A stretch of DNA of 64,000 nucleotides from Ulva prolifera (lineage: Eukaryota > Chlorophyta > Ulvophyceae > Ulvales > Ulvaceae), in contig CM041198.1 of the NCBI GenBank assembly GCA_023078555.1, positions 11,475,874-11,539,873 of the forward strand, written 5' to 3'. The notes under the pieces were generated by a model. It did not search any database and was not told the DNA's origin. It worked only from the letters and a program-made list of their open reading frames with translations. How positions within the stretch are numbered: the stretch's first letter is position 1; each line of letters opens with the position of its first letter. Below, one piece after another: positions 22,269-31,808 of this stretch. The translations under genes and the position numbers were made by a program.

Positions 22269-25200
22269 CTACGTCTCCACTAGCTGGAGTTTATTACGAA
22301 CTTCTAACAAAGCAGGTCCGGGCAGCACTTTAGTAAACACATCTGCTAACTGATCGACTGTGCCAACCCATGCTACCTTAAGTTCATCCATCTGGACATA
22401 TTCCCGCACTCGCAAGTGCCGCACACGAATGTGCTTGGATCTGTCAGAGGACACAGCATTCACTGCCAAGATATTGGCACTTTTATTGTCACCCCACAGA
22501 GTTGGCTTATACGGGACAAGTTTTAGGTCGAGAAGCAACTGCTTCACCCACATTAACTCGTTGGCTGTTGCACTCATCGCGATGAGTTCAGCCTCTGTTG
22601 TATCCCCAGCCACTATACTCTGCTTCTTCGAACGCCAGAGAACACAGTTCCCATACACCCGAATAACCATACCAGACACGCTTTTCAGATCAGCAGAGTT
22701 CGCAAAATCTGCATCTGAATAAGCCTCTATCAAACACCCGTGTCCCTCAGAGCCTACAAATTTTATTCCTAAGTTCTTTGTGGACTGCAGGTATCTCAGA
22801 ACGTGTTGCACAGCCAACCAATGTTCCTTCAGACTACTGGACATGTGCCGGGCCAGGGCATGTGCCACGTAGCTGAGGTCAGGTCGTGTCACTCCTGCAA
22901 TGTACTGGATGCTTCCTACAGCACTCATGAACCTGGAATGCTCAGCAGCACTGGCTTTCTCCAGGTCCGGGTGCTCTTTCACACTCCTCAGTTGTTGCCG
23001 CGGCACTAACAGGGTGGGAGACTTTCGACAATCAGACATACTGTACTTTTCAAGCAGGCTATGGATTTTGTTTCGCTGTGTCATGGTGATTGTCTTGGCC
23101 TTACGATCACGCATGATCTCAGTGCCAAGTGCCCATGCTAGTTCACCCAGGTCTCTGCCTTCAAATTTTGTGAGAATTATGTCGACAAGTTCTTGCAGCC
23201 CCGCAGTGCCGCTGAATATGAACAAGTCGTCGACCCACAGAAAAATAAAACAAAGACCAGATGTTCTAACATACAGTCCGGGATCACTTTGTGCGCACAC
23301 AAATCCCATCTCTGCTAAGACCTTTACTAAAGCTTTATGCCACTCGCGAGCAGCTTGCTTCAGGCCATACAGGGTTTTATGCAATCTCCATACACGTGCT
23401 GTCCCGTCAGTGAAGTACGGGGGCTGTTCAACGAACACTTCCTCCTCCAGCTCACCATTCAGAAAAGCACACTGTATATCTATGTGTCTAATTTCTAAAT
23501 CTGCCTGAGCAGCAACTGACAGCAACACACGAAGTGTCGCATAGCTCCCAACAGGTGACCAAGTCTCAAAAAAGTCTACACCCTCTACCTGAGAAAAACC
23601 CCGCGCTACATAGCGTGCCTTGTAGCGCTGAATCTCCCCCGCAGGCCCACGCTTGATCTTGAGCACCCATTTGCCCGAGATAGCCCGTTTGCCCGCAGGC
23701 AGATAGCACAACCCGAAGGTTCCGTGCTCACCCAGTGCATCTACCTCCTCCTGCATGGCACGCAGCCATGCATCCCTGTCCGGACCCGCAAGTCCTTCCT
23801 TCATAGAAGGCATATCAGGGTCGGAGGAGGCCTTCTGCTTCCTGGCGGCAGCTGCTCGGCGCGACCCACGACGCTGAACACTCTGCTGCTCACCAGACTC
23901 CACATGCTGAGGCTTCAGGCCTGCACAGGACACTCCACAGTCAGCCGCGGCTGATGTGTCCTGATCGCAAGCTGAAACATCAATAGCAGCTACAACTGTT
24001 TCACTACTAGCAATGTCAGAGCCCGCAGGCTCATGCATTTGTACAGCTGCTACATCCGCAGCCAATGGAACAAGGCGTCTGCGTACAAGAGGATTGATTT
24101 TAATACGAGGCAAGGCGGCTGGAATGGCCCTCACCTCGTCAGGCAAATCAACCCCAACTGCGGCTGAGGGGTCCGGATCCTCTCCCCCTAATTCGGATCC
24201 GGTCTCCACCTCATCTGGCTCATCCTCCCAGAAGGGCCTCGGCGCCTCAGCTCCTCGCAAGGGCTGAGCAACTGCCCCCGCGCCAGATGCTGAGGCCGCT
24301 GCCGAATTACTCCCAGAACGGACCCGCTGAGCCTCCAGATTCTGATGAGCCGCAGCTCTTTCATCATCTGAGACGGTGTAGTCCATGCGCTGTTCGTCAT
24401 CGTCATCATAGATGCCGGGACCGTCGTCATCCTCATCCATGTCCTCGTCAGACGCACTGACAGACATTTGAATGGGGAACGCAGCTTCTACACCAGGGTC
24501 GTGCAACACAGCATTGCGCGTGACAACATACCGCGCAGTGCGAGAGGGCGTGGCGACAGGATGATACACTTCGCCGTGAACACGAGGGGGAGCAGGGACG
24601 GCAGGGTGAGCAGCAGCTCTGGACATTGCACGCGTGCGATGCAAAGCTGCTCTGGCTATTTCCGGTGTTGCCCTAGCAGGGTCACGCCGGATAATCTCCG
24701 CAGAGGAGCCAGCTCCAAATCGTGGAGAATACACAGCCTCACTAGGCTCAGGGTTATCCTGCCGGAAAGTCATTTCCATGACAGGAACCCTACCATGACC
24801 AGGGGGGGTGTGAAGCTGGTCACGCAGACGGCGCAACACTCCCCCGTCATAGGTGTGCTCTGCCGCGAATGGAGGTACATCAGCGTCAGTAACACGCTCA
24901 CCCTCATCGTCCCCCTCGAAAGCAACCGTGTAGGAGTTCGCAAACTCCTTAGGTTCCCTCTTGTCCACAACGGCGGACGCATCGTACTTGCGTACGTGCC
25001 GGATCATCTGATCCGCAGTGCACATCACCTGACGCACAACAAAAACCCTACCCCCAGGAACGTCCTGGGCGTACACACGCTGCATGCTGGGGCCTAACCC
25101 AGCCCCGACCCAGTATGCAGGCACACCCCGTGGGGACAACTTCCGCAGCTTGTCATCCCTAGGGTATGCATACACTTCAACCCCCCATGGACGCTGCTGC

Positions 25201-27824
25201 CGCAGCAGATCTTGGAACACCTCAACGGAGGTGTCTCGGAAAAAGGCCATATAAGGAATGATATCCTTATCACAAGACCGCATTAAAAACTCATCTAATT
25301 CTGTCGTCGCAAGCAACTTGTACTTGCGTTTCTCCTCATCCCTCAACTTATCGCGCTCGGCCTTTTTCATGCGCTTACCCTTCCCCAGGCTCTTTTCAGC
25401 TTCGTCAACGTCCGCAGACGCATTGACAGCATGCTGAGCTTTCAGGCCCTTGAGGATGCTCGCCATTTTGTCATGGTACAATGCCGACGATGGCGTGAGA
25501 TTGTGACCATGGACAACGCTGGCGAGGCATTCTATCCACAGGAACAGAGGCAGGCCACTCGCGAGCAGCACAGCACGGAGTGACTCAAAGGCCACTCCGA
25601 TCCTCCTCTCGATCATGCCATTACAGCGATGAGCGGCTGTGGGGGTCAAACGGTGAGTGATGCCACGACGCTGGAGGTAGAGCTTTAGGGCCGCGACCAT
25701 AAACTCTCCCCCTTTGTCGGTGTGTAGGATGCGCACACCCGGTTCACCTGGCTTCACCACATTCACCCGAATGCGTTCGATAATATAAGAGATCATGGCC
25801 GCAGCCTCACTCTTTTTGCGCAGACCTACCACGAAAGTATAACGGGTAAAGGCACACATCACAAACAAAACATATTTCACACCACCAATTCCTACCGGAG
25901 AGACAGGACCAGCTAAATCGGCATGCAGTTGCTCACCAGGCCACTTGGCCTGACCCATGAGCTCACGATCATTGGCAGAGAAGTTACCCGCAGGCACCTT
26001 GCCAATTCTGCAGCCGTGACACCGATTCCCCAATGGCTCGGAATCGACATCCAAATTCAAATGACCATAAAATTCACTGTTAGATTGCATACGTTTCAGA
26101 ACCCAATTAGACTGATGAAAAGACAAGTGTGCTAGAAAAGCAGGTTCCAGCAAGTATGCATCATGTGGGACCTCAGCTCCCCCAGCATTGGGTCGCTTCA
26201 GGTCAATGGCCGCAACCGCCACATGATGCCACTGCTGCTGATCCTCAATAACTGAGGTCGGACTGCTCTGGTTAGACCAGACTACCCCCCTATTGACAGG
26301 CGCACCGACGAGAATGGGTTTCGTATCTACCGCCATTTTAAAAGCAAAAACAGGATGACCGTCTACATCTAGTTCCTGATACTTGACGTCATCTTCCACG
26401 CCGGTAGCCATATCACCCAGACCAGGGACATATAACACATTCCTACGCGTGTCTAGGAACATCTGCTCTGATCTAAGACCCATCGTGCTGAGCAGGTTGT
26501 ACGGACATTCAGGAGCATAGTAAACACCAGGGATTTCCACATCCAGTGGGTGCGTGTTCCCATGCTTGTCCACATAAGCACCCAGGTTCACCTGAATGGT
26601 TCCCCTACCCATGATAGAAAGCTGCCCTGGTCCCGCGAGATTGGCAACTTTCTGACACGGGCCGTACTCAGTGAACATTTCCCGATTTCCTACTATATGC
26701 ATGTCCGACCCACTATCAACAATGATGTTCCACGGCATGGACGCGTCCGGCTGTGGATACTTGGCAGGCATTTCAATAGTGCAAACATCTCTGGCCGCAG
26801 CCTGTTTGCGTTGGGGGCAGTTCGCACGCAAATGTCCCTTCTTCTTGCAGAAGAAACAGGTCCTGGTCTCCTCGCGAGGAGCCTGGCCAGCTGCGAGAGC
26901 AGCGACCACAGGGCCGTCACCACGGTGCTGTTTGCGCCAGCCATGGCCTGGTTTGCCCGCGGGCGCCCCAGACCTAGCCTGCAGCGACCGTTGTTGTTTG
27001 AGCAAATCAGCATGCTCAGTTAAACGAGATATTATCACATGAGGGGAGGAGTGTTGAACTTCGCCGCGCACAGCGTTGAACTCCTCCCCCACCTCTAACA
27101 GTTTCAAACGCAGCCATCGCTGGCCCACATCGGCACCTAGTGCCTCCAGTTGAGTGTAAACACTCATCACCTCACCACAATATGTCGCGACATCTTTATT
27201 GTGTTGTGACAAAGAATTAAACCGACTCCACAGTCTGTGGATCTCGGCTTCAGTGCTAGGTCTGTACTTGGCAGTCAAGTAAGACCATGCTTCACACAAA
27301 TGTGACATGCGATAGACAGTCGTCCTATCCGCGTCAGGCAAAGACATTAGGACCTGTGTCCTCGCCCTAGCATGAACACGCTGTTCGTCCGCAGACGGTG
27401 CGTGCTGCAACAAATGATCTAATTCGAACTGTCCTAACCACAAAAAGACTTTCTGTTCGTACGCAACGAAACTTTCAGTCTTGTAATTCCAATCAGGCAG
27501 TTTCCCTTTAGTCAAATCAGGTTCGCTACGCCCCCGAGATGCGCGCAGCGCCTCGGTTAACGTCTCGAGTGATATGAGTGACTCAGTGTGACCAGGATCG
27601 TTCACGACATGAGAGGAAAAAGGCACCTGCTGACTGCTCTGCCCAGTGTGGGAAGAGGGTCGTGGCCAGACAATTCGGCCGCCCCGGAGCAACATACCCG
27701 CAGGCTGTTCTCCGTCAGGGAGCTGCTGGTCAGCGTCCCTGTCGACGAGAGGCTGCTGGTCAGCATCGTCACGCCTCTCCTCGCGAGGAGAGTTGGCGTT
27801 GGAGTTGGCGTTCGAAAGAGACAT
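22269..27824 (-). CDS. Copia gag-pol polyprotein (1851 aa)
   Basis: Single frame in Copia order. Gag comes first and ends with a CCHC zinc knuckle near residue 325 (CFFCKKKGHLRANC). Next is an aspartic protease (DSGSDMHIVG), then integrase with a zinc-binding start (GNRCHGCRIGKVP) and core acidic residues in HADLAGPV, HTDKGGEF and GMIERRIG. A long acidic and Ser/Ala-rich linker follows. Reverse transcriptase carries the FLWVDDLFIF box, a Copia-type variant of YVDD. RNase H is last (YSDADFANSADLKSVSG, LWGDNKSANILAVN). Integrase before reverse transcriptase places it in Copia and not Gypsy. The frame appears uninterrupted. Confidence 0.95.
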   Translation of the reverse strand: MSLSNANSNANSPREERRDDADQQPLVDRDADQQLPDGEQPAGMLLRGGRIVWPRPSSHTGQSSQQVPFSSHVVNDPGHTESLISLETLTEALRASRGRSEPDLTKGKLPDWNYKTESFVAYEQKVFLWLGQFELDHLLQHAPSADEQRVHARARTQVLMSLPDADRTTVYRMSHLCEAWSYLTAKYRPSTEAEIHRLWSRFNSLSQHNKDVATYCGEVMSVYTQLEALGADVGQRWLRLKLLEVGEEFNAVRGEVQHSSPHVIISRLTEHADLLKQQRSLQARSGAPAGKPGHGWRKQHRGDGPVVAALAAGQAPREETRTCFFCKKKGHLRANCPQRKQAAARDVCTIEMPAKYPQPDASMPWNIIVDSGSDMHIVGNREMFTEYGPCQKVANLAGPGQLSIMGRGTIQVNLGAYVDKHGNTHPLDVEIPGVYYAPECPYNLLSTMGLRSEQMFLDTRRNVLYVPGLGDMATGVEDDVKYQELDVDGHPVFAFKMAVDTKPILVGAPVNRGVVWSNQSSPTSVIEDQQQWHHVAVAAIDLKRPNAGGAEVPHDAYLLEPAFLAHLSFHQSNWVLKRMQSNSEFYGHLNLDVDSEPLGNRCHGCRIGKVPAGNFSANDRELMGQAKWPGEQLHADLAGPVSPVGIGGVKYVLFVMCAFTRYTFVVGLRKKSEAAAMISYIIERIRVNVVKPGEPGVRILHTDKGGEFMVAALKLYLQRRGITHRLTPTAAHRCNGMIERRIGVAFESLRAVLLASGLPLFLWIECLASVVHGHNLTPSSALYHDKMASILKGLKAQHAVNASADVDEAEKSLGKGKRMKKAERDKLRDEEKRKYKLLATTELDEFLMRSCDKDIIPYMAFFRDTSVEVFQDLLRQQRPWGVEVYAYPRDDKLRKLSPRGVPAYWVGAGLGPSMQRVYAQDVPGGRVFVVRQVMCTADQMIRHVRKYDASAVVDKREPKEFANSYTVAFEGDDEGERVTDADVPPFAAEHTYDGGVLRRLRDQLHTPPGHGRVPVMEMTFRQDNPEPSEAVYSPRFGAGSSAEIIRRDPARATPEIARAALHRTRAMSRAAAHPAVPAPPRVHGEVYHPVATPSRTARYVVTRNAVLHDPGVEAAFPIQMSVSASDEDMDEDDDGPGIYDDDDEQRMDYTVSDDERAAAHQNLEAQRVRSGSNSAAASASGAGAVAQPLRGAEAPRPFWEDEPDEVETGSELGGEDPDPSAAVGVDLPDEVRAIPAALPRIKINPLVRRRLVPLAADVAAVQMHEPAGSDIASSETVVAAIDVSACDQDTSAAADCGVSCAGLKPQHVESGEQQSVQRRGSRRAAAARKQKASSDPDMPSMKEGLAGPDRDAWLRAMQEEVDALGEHGTFGLCYLPAGKRAISGKWVLKIKRGPAGEIQRYKARYVARGFSQVEGVDFFETWSPVGSYATLRVLLSVAAQADLEIRHIDIQCAFLNGELEEEVFVEQPPYFTDGTARVWRLHKTLYGLKQAAREWHKALVKVLAEMGFVCAQSDPGLYVRTSGLCFIFLWVDDLFIFSGTAGLQELVDIILTKFEGRDLGELAWALGTEIMRDRKAKTITMTQRNKIHSLLEKYSMSDCRKSPTLLVPRQQLRSVKEHPDLEKASAAEHSRFMSAVGSIQYIAGVTRPDLSYVAHALARHMSSSLKEHWLAVQHVLRYLQSTKNLGIKFVGSEGHGCLIEAYSDADFANSADLKSVSGMVIRVYGNCVLWRSKKQSIVAGDTTEAELIAMSATANELMWVKQLLLDLKLVPYKPTLWGDNKSANILAVNAVSSDRSKHIRVRHLRVREYVQMDELKVAWVGTVDQLADVFTKVLPGPALLEVRNKLQLVET

Positions 27825-28132
27825 CCTGCATCAGGACAGATGGTTGCTTGTCGCGCGCAGCAACTAACCAGTGGGATTGCTCGCGAGCAAACAGGTTGAG
27901 AGAACAAGCGAACGCGTTCGCTTTTCTCAGCGCTGATCATTAGAACAAGCTTCTCGAATTGTGTCTAATCAACAATATGCTACGAGAAAGCTAAATGATG
28001 CCTGCGCTTTTGACCGCAGTCTGAGCGCCGGCAGAACAGTGGAATGCCCGCCGTGTCTGCGCGCAGACATTGGCCGACGGCTTTCTTGAGCAAGACCATA
28101 AACAGACATAAACGCTAACCTCACCGATACCA

Positions 28133-28485
28133 TGTCAGAAAAGCTATCTTTGTGCAGGGCGGACGCGCAGTCCTCATTCAGGTTAGGTCAGGACAGCCAA
28201 CATCTCATACCTGCTGCGCACAGAGGTAGAACCGAGAGATGTTGAGGGGAAGTGCTAGTACCGTGAAACAGTAAAGAGAATGGTTACAGATCTCAGTGTG
28301 CACATGCTTATATGCACACTGAACACTCAACACTCAAGGTTACGGCGGGAAACCCTCGCACGATCTCTCTCACTACATCGAGACGATCCTAGCTGGCGGC
28401 TTACCCCTACACTGGATCCGCGGATCGTTCGTGCATGGGTGCACCTGTCACCACACTGCTGCCCGCAGGCTCATGCATTGTGACA
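28133..28485 (-). repeat. Copia 5' LTR
   Basis: 353-bp long terminal repeat next to the primer-binding site. Older solo relatives lie at 20676-21022 and 40870-41214. Confidence 0.93.
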
Positions 28486-28785
28486 GCATTAATACGTGTA
28501 TCTTTCGATTTCGGTACGTTTAATACGCGTATTTTATTACAACGTACTTTATCAGCGTATAGTACGCGCGTACGTTTCGGACTTACGCGTTTTGAGAGAG
28601 CCTAGAGCTCTGCACTGTGGTGCACCTCTAGCCACAAGGCCAAAGGAGGTTTTTAACATCCCTTGCATTGCACGATGAACCTGAGTAACCTGATAAACTA
28701 ACTGACTGTTAGGATATTGTACTGTTCTCTGCAATAGTGTGCCTGAGCATAGATGACAGTGACCGTGGCACTACCAAGTCTGGCC

Positions 28786-28824
28786 ATCACTGGCTTGGCG
28801 CGTAAGGCGCCAAGCCAGTGATGT
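28786..28824. repeat. Perfect hairpin inside the hAT-like MITE
   Basis: The arms CATCACTGGCTTGGCGC and GCGCCAAGCCAGTGATG are perfect reverse complements of 17 bp, with a 5-base loop GTAAG. The setting, inside a non-autonomous DNA transposon, suggests an internal inverted repeat and not a terminator. Confidence 0.8.
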
Positions 28825-28936
28825 AGCCTATACAGCGTACTTTTCAACCCCCCAAGATTGGAGCCAACGTACCATACGCATATTTTTGCTTAACGTACTT
28901 TATCACAAAACGTACTAATGCAACTCTGCCCCCAAA

Positions 28937-29691
28937 CAATGGTATGTACATCGCCAGGGTAAGTTTGGCGCGCACGTTGTGCAATCTGTACGTGCGCACA
29001 TTATCATCTATGTGACGCGTGAACATCTTGTCTGGCTGTTGCTTGCGCCGGTATGGAAGCACGGTGAGGCTTGTCAACAACTCCGAATGCTTGTCTTGGA
29101 AGTTGGATCGCACGAAACGGTGCAAGTTGTCCGGGGTGCGATTTGCATCGCTGGTCCACTCAGGCGCACGTGGAATTCCACAGGGAACATGGCCAGCAAG
29201 CGATCATGTATTGACCTGTCCGAAATCACCCCCGGCAACCTTGCAGCAAACGCTCAAACCTTCACAGAAGTCTCGTGGGCGCGCGCCAGCTAGTCAGCAA
29301 CGTCCGTGACGCCATGCACAAATTGCAACGACTTGTCCACTAACGTGTGCCCCCAAAATTCGGCCAAAGCTAGGCGTTTGGTAGGGATTTGCTCATCAGC
29401 GGTGGAGTCGAGCATTGTCATGAGTTCTGTGGCGGCGGCGTCTGAGGTGATACCAGCAGCAAGAAGCTTTAGCCTTTGCCCGTGTGCCTGTGTATTCCGC
29501 GTGGACGATCGCAACTGCACCTGGTGCCGGTTGGCTTTGATGCCGCGGCAGGCGCCGGAGACGCACACGAGGAGTGCGAAGGCACACGCGGTGGCATCAC
29601 CGCCGACACTGGAAGGTGGTGCGCAGGCAAGCCGGACGTTGCATGCGGCAACCCGCAAGTGAAATCAAGCAGATCAATGGTTGTGACCAAA
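28937..29691 (-). other. Remnant of an older element or gene on the minus strand
   Basis: Sequence on the right side of the hAT-like element's 8-bp TSD. It has minus-strand frames such as 29290-29658 (with TSDAAATELMTMLDSTADEQ) that resemble gag-type helical stretches. No family is recognisable. It appears to be an old, broken retroelement that served as landing ground for the insertions around it. Confidence 0.3.
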
Positions 29692-29969
29692 TGTTCGAAT
29701 GCAAGCGCGAGTGGAAGCGTCATACCGTAAGTTTAGTTGGGCGAAATGTTAAGTATGTGTGCGGAGTACTTAGCACACGACGCCTGAGATCTGGGATCAC
29801 ACCTGCATGATCGGTATCTGAGTCAGATACTTGAACCATGTCCTTGTTCGACCTATACAGTGAGCTGGAATGTGTCTTCTCATTCGTCGGCTGGTGACTG
29901 CCACGTGTCACCCCGTGTGTGCATCCGCATGTGCACATGCCTTGTGCGCTACGAGGCACTTTCACAACA
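29692..29969 (+). mobile_element. Solo LTR, family D, copy 2
   Basis: 278 bp, ends TGTTCGAATGC...TTTCACAACA, with a perfect TSD CCAAA at 29687-29691 and 29970-29974. It closely matches copy 1 at 20513-21140 but lacks the LTR insert found there, so it shows the pre-insertion state. Confidence 0.87.
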
Positions 29970-30056
29970 CCAAAGAGGGAAGACTGCTACCGGATGTATA
30001 CGGTGCGGACGTCGACGAGGACGGACCAGTGCTGACGTTGGCCGGTGCCTGAACGC

Positions 30057-30918
30057 TGTCTAGGAGCGGAGCTCCGTGGGGGCTTGTTACCTCCGGATGT
30101 AGCGAAGTGATGGGCTTTCGTCGCGGTACGTAGACCTTTGCCGACAGTGGAACAAGCGGGAAATACACAATATGCTACGACAGCGTGTAAGCAGTATGCA
30201 GAAATAGATGGCACCCCATCTGGACGGAAGAAAAGTGTGTCCAGACCCAGCAAGCGCAGGTATAAATACCCGTGACGCGCCCAGGACGACCCCCTGCTTG
30301 GCTGGCCTCGCCGAGATGCCGCGCAATCGCGAGCACCCACCAGAGATCCCGAATATGCGAGGGAAATCTGCATGTTGTGGTTGATATTCATCAGAGCAGG
30401 CGCTGCGTTGATATTACGGAGTGCCCGCGCTGGATGTGTGAGCAGCGGTGTATGCATGCGCCCATGTAGGATGCACCCTAAGCCCGCTGTGGCGGGGCAT
30501 GGTTGCAGGCGCGTGGGGCGCTGATGGCTCGGTGCGAGTGCTGGTTATGCAGCATCTCGGTCGGAGGACAGATAGGTGTCATCGTCCGTGATTATTGTGC
30601 TGATGGACGTGGTGTGCGCCGCTGAGCTGGCTGTAGACGCGTCAAGCGCGTGACTGTTCATGTCGCAGCGTTCAAGGTTGCCCCGAATGCTTTGAGCCTG
30701 GTGCAGTGTTCGAGTTGCGACCAAACGTATTGTGACGAACGGTGTTGCCCGAACTTCATGTATTTGTCCGACACGCATTTGGAGTGTATATTGTGGGTTG
30801 TACTTGGACATGCAAGGGTCGCGTCAGCGAGCATGCATGCATCCGAGTCAGCGAGTGACAACACATGTTTTTGGCTGATATTTTCTGAGTGCCAGTGTGA
30901 GATGTTCGTCTCACAACA
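30057..30918 (-). repeat. Gypsy-1 3' LTR
   Basis: 862-bp long terminal repeat. A TATAAATA / TATTTATA stretch near 30251-30258 could be the TATA box in either direction. Confidence 0.92.
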
Positions 30919-31139
30919 CTTCCCCCTTTAACAAAGGAGCGAAGCTCCATATTGCGAAGCACAGACAAACTGGCGCGGAGGAAAAGCACATGTGAGTGAC
31001 ACAACAGGGGTACACCTGAACAGATCGCAAAGGTAAGGCCCACTACGTGGGGACGGCACCCGGTCCACGGAACTGGAGCGAATGCCGTGTCTGCCTTGCA
31101 ATCAGGTTACAAGGATGTTAGGATACATTTGTCAGGAAA

Positions 31140-31439
31140 TCAAGTCTGATAAAATGCGAATATGATATCCTCAAGGTATGTTCCCACGACTCTGCCCTTT
31201 GAAGCGGCCGTGACGCTGACCAGGTTGGCAATAGCTGTAGACCTACGAACCGCGGCCGAGTCGGCGGCGTCATTGGCGTCGATGACCTCAAGCAAAAGGC
31301 GCCGAAACTCTGATGTTGAGACGCCAAACATGGGCATTTGGCCCACTTCTTGAAGCAGATGCTTGATATTCTTCAACAACTCAAAGGGCCGCGTGTCTGC
31401 GGACGCATGGCCATTGTCGAATGTAGGCAGTGCTGCCAC
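31140..31439 (-). CDS. Small extra frame between pol and 3' LTR, Gypsy-1
   Basis: A 99-codon minus-strand frame that starts 222 bp inside the 3' LTR boundary and ends before it, separate from pol. It is mostly helical (FELLKNIKHLLQEVGQMPMF). It aligns by eye with the 104-codon frame at the same place in the second chromovirus (59447-59761): L-x-N-hydrophobic-x-x-L, then MP, then a hydrophobic residue and Gly. It has no domain I recognise. Position matches where some LTR elements carry an additional gene, but its role is unknown. Confidence 0.5.
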   Translation of the reverse strand: MAALPTFDNGHASADTRPFELLKNIKHLLQEVGQMPMFGVSTSEFRRLLLEVIDANDAADSAAVRRSTAIANLVSVTAASKGRVVGTYLEDIIFAFYQT

Positions 31440-31808
31440 TGCACAAAACCGTCATATTGCGGTAGCTCATGGGGACCACGACGGGCGTGCACGGCCTGTG
31501 CACACATTGAAAAATGCGACACGCGTGTTGACACGTGCTACGTGTTGACCTCCTATTTCTGCTGGCGGGAGCATCGCGGCAGTCTATTAAACCGTGCATG
31601 ACGAATGCATGAGGATCGGTGAAAAGAGAGGAAATGCCGTGCCACAACACTGACGCATCATATGAACCGATACAAAATTGTTCGGCGGAGCGGGCAGAAC
31701 TCGGTCGCAAGTTCTGCGTCATACCCGTTCCTAGCGACCCTGTTATGCCCATGTTAGCGTAACAATTACATTCAGGCGTCCCCTACCGCAATCGACGCTG
31801 GGCGCAGC

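Larger units (their letters stand above)
21899..28485 (-). mobile_element. Full-length Ty1/Copia LTR retrotransposon
   Basis: 6587 bp, minus-strand orientation. The LTRs are 21899-22251 (3' LTR) and 28133-28485 (5' LTR), 353 bp each, with ends TGTCAG...TGTGACA. I see no difference between them by eye. The TSD GCATT is at 21894-21898 and 28486-28490. Next to the 5' LTR the element reads TGGTATCGGTGAGG, whose first seven bases match the usual initiator-Met-tRNA primer site. Next to the 3' LTR is a purine tract (ATGGGGGAG). One uninterrupted polyprotein frame fills the interior. The element looks whole and is very young on the evidence of LTR identity. Confidence 0.95.
21887..28928. mobile_element. 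Non-autonomous hAT-like DNA transposon, split by the Copia element
   Basis: Left end CAGAGTTGCATT at 21887-21898; right end ...TAATGCAACTCTG finishing at 28928. The ends form a 13-bp inverted repeat (CAGAGTTGCATTA). Flanks are an exact 8-bp TSD, CCCCCAAA, at 21879-21886 and 28929-28936. Eight-base TSDs and CAGNG-type termini are typical of hAT elements. Without the Copia insert (21899-28485 plus one copy of its TSD) the element is about 450 bp. It shows no transposase coding, so it is a MITE. It is AT-rich and full of TACGT-type motifs, with a 17-bp hairpin at 28786-28824. Confidence 0.8.

Noticed and set aside
30056-30918. CRISPR or tandem-repeat array
   Set aside because: No regularly spaced short repeats are seen anywhere in the window; the large repeats are LTRs with TSDs.
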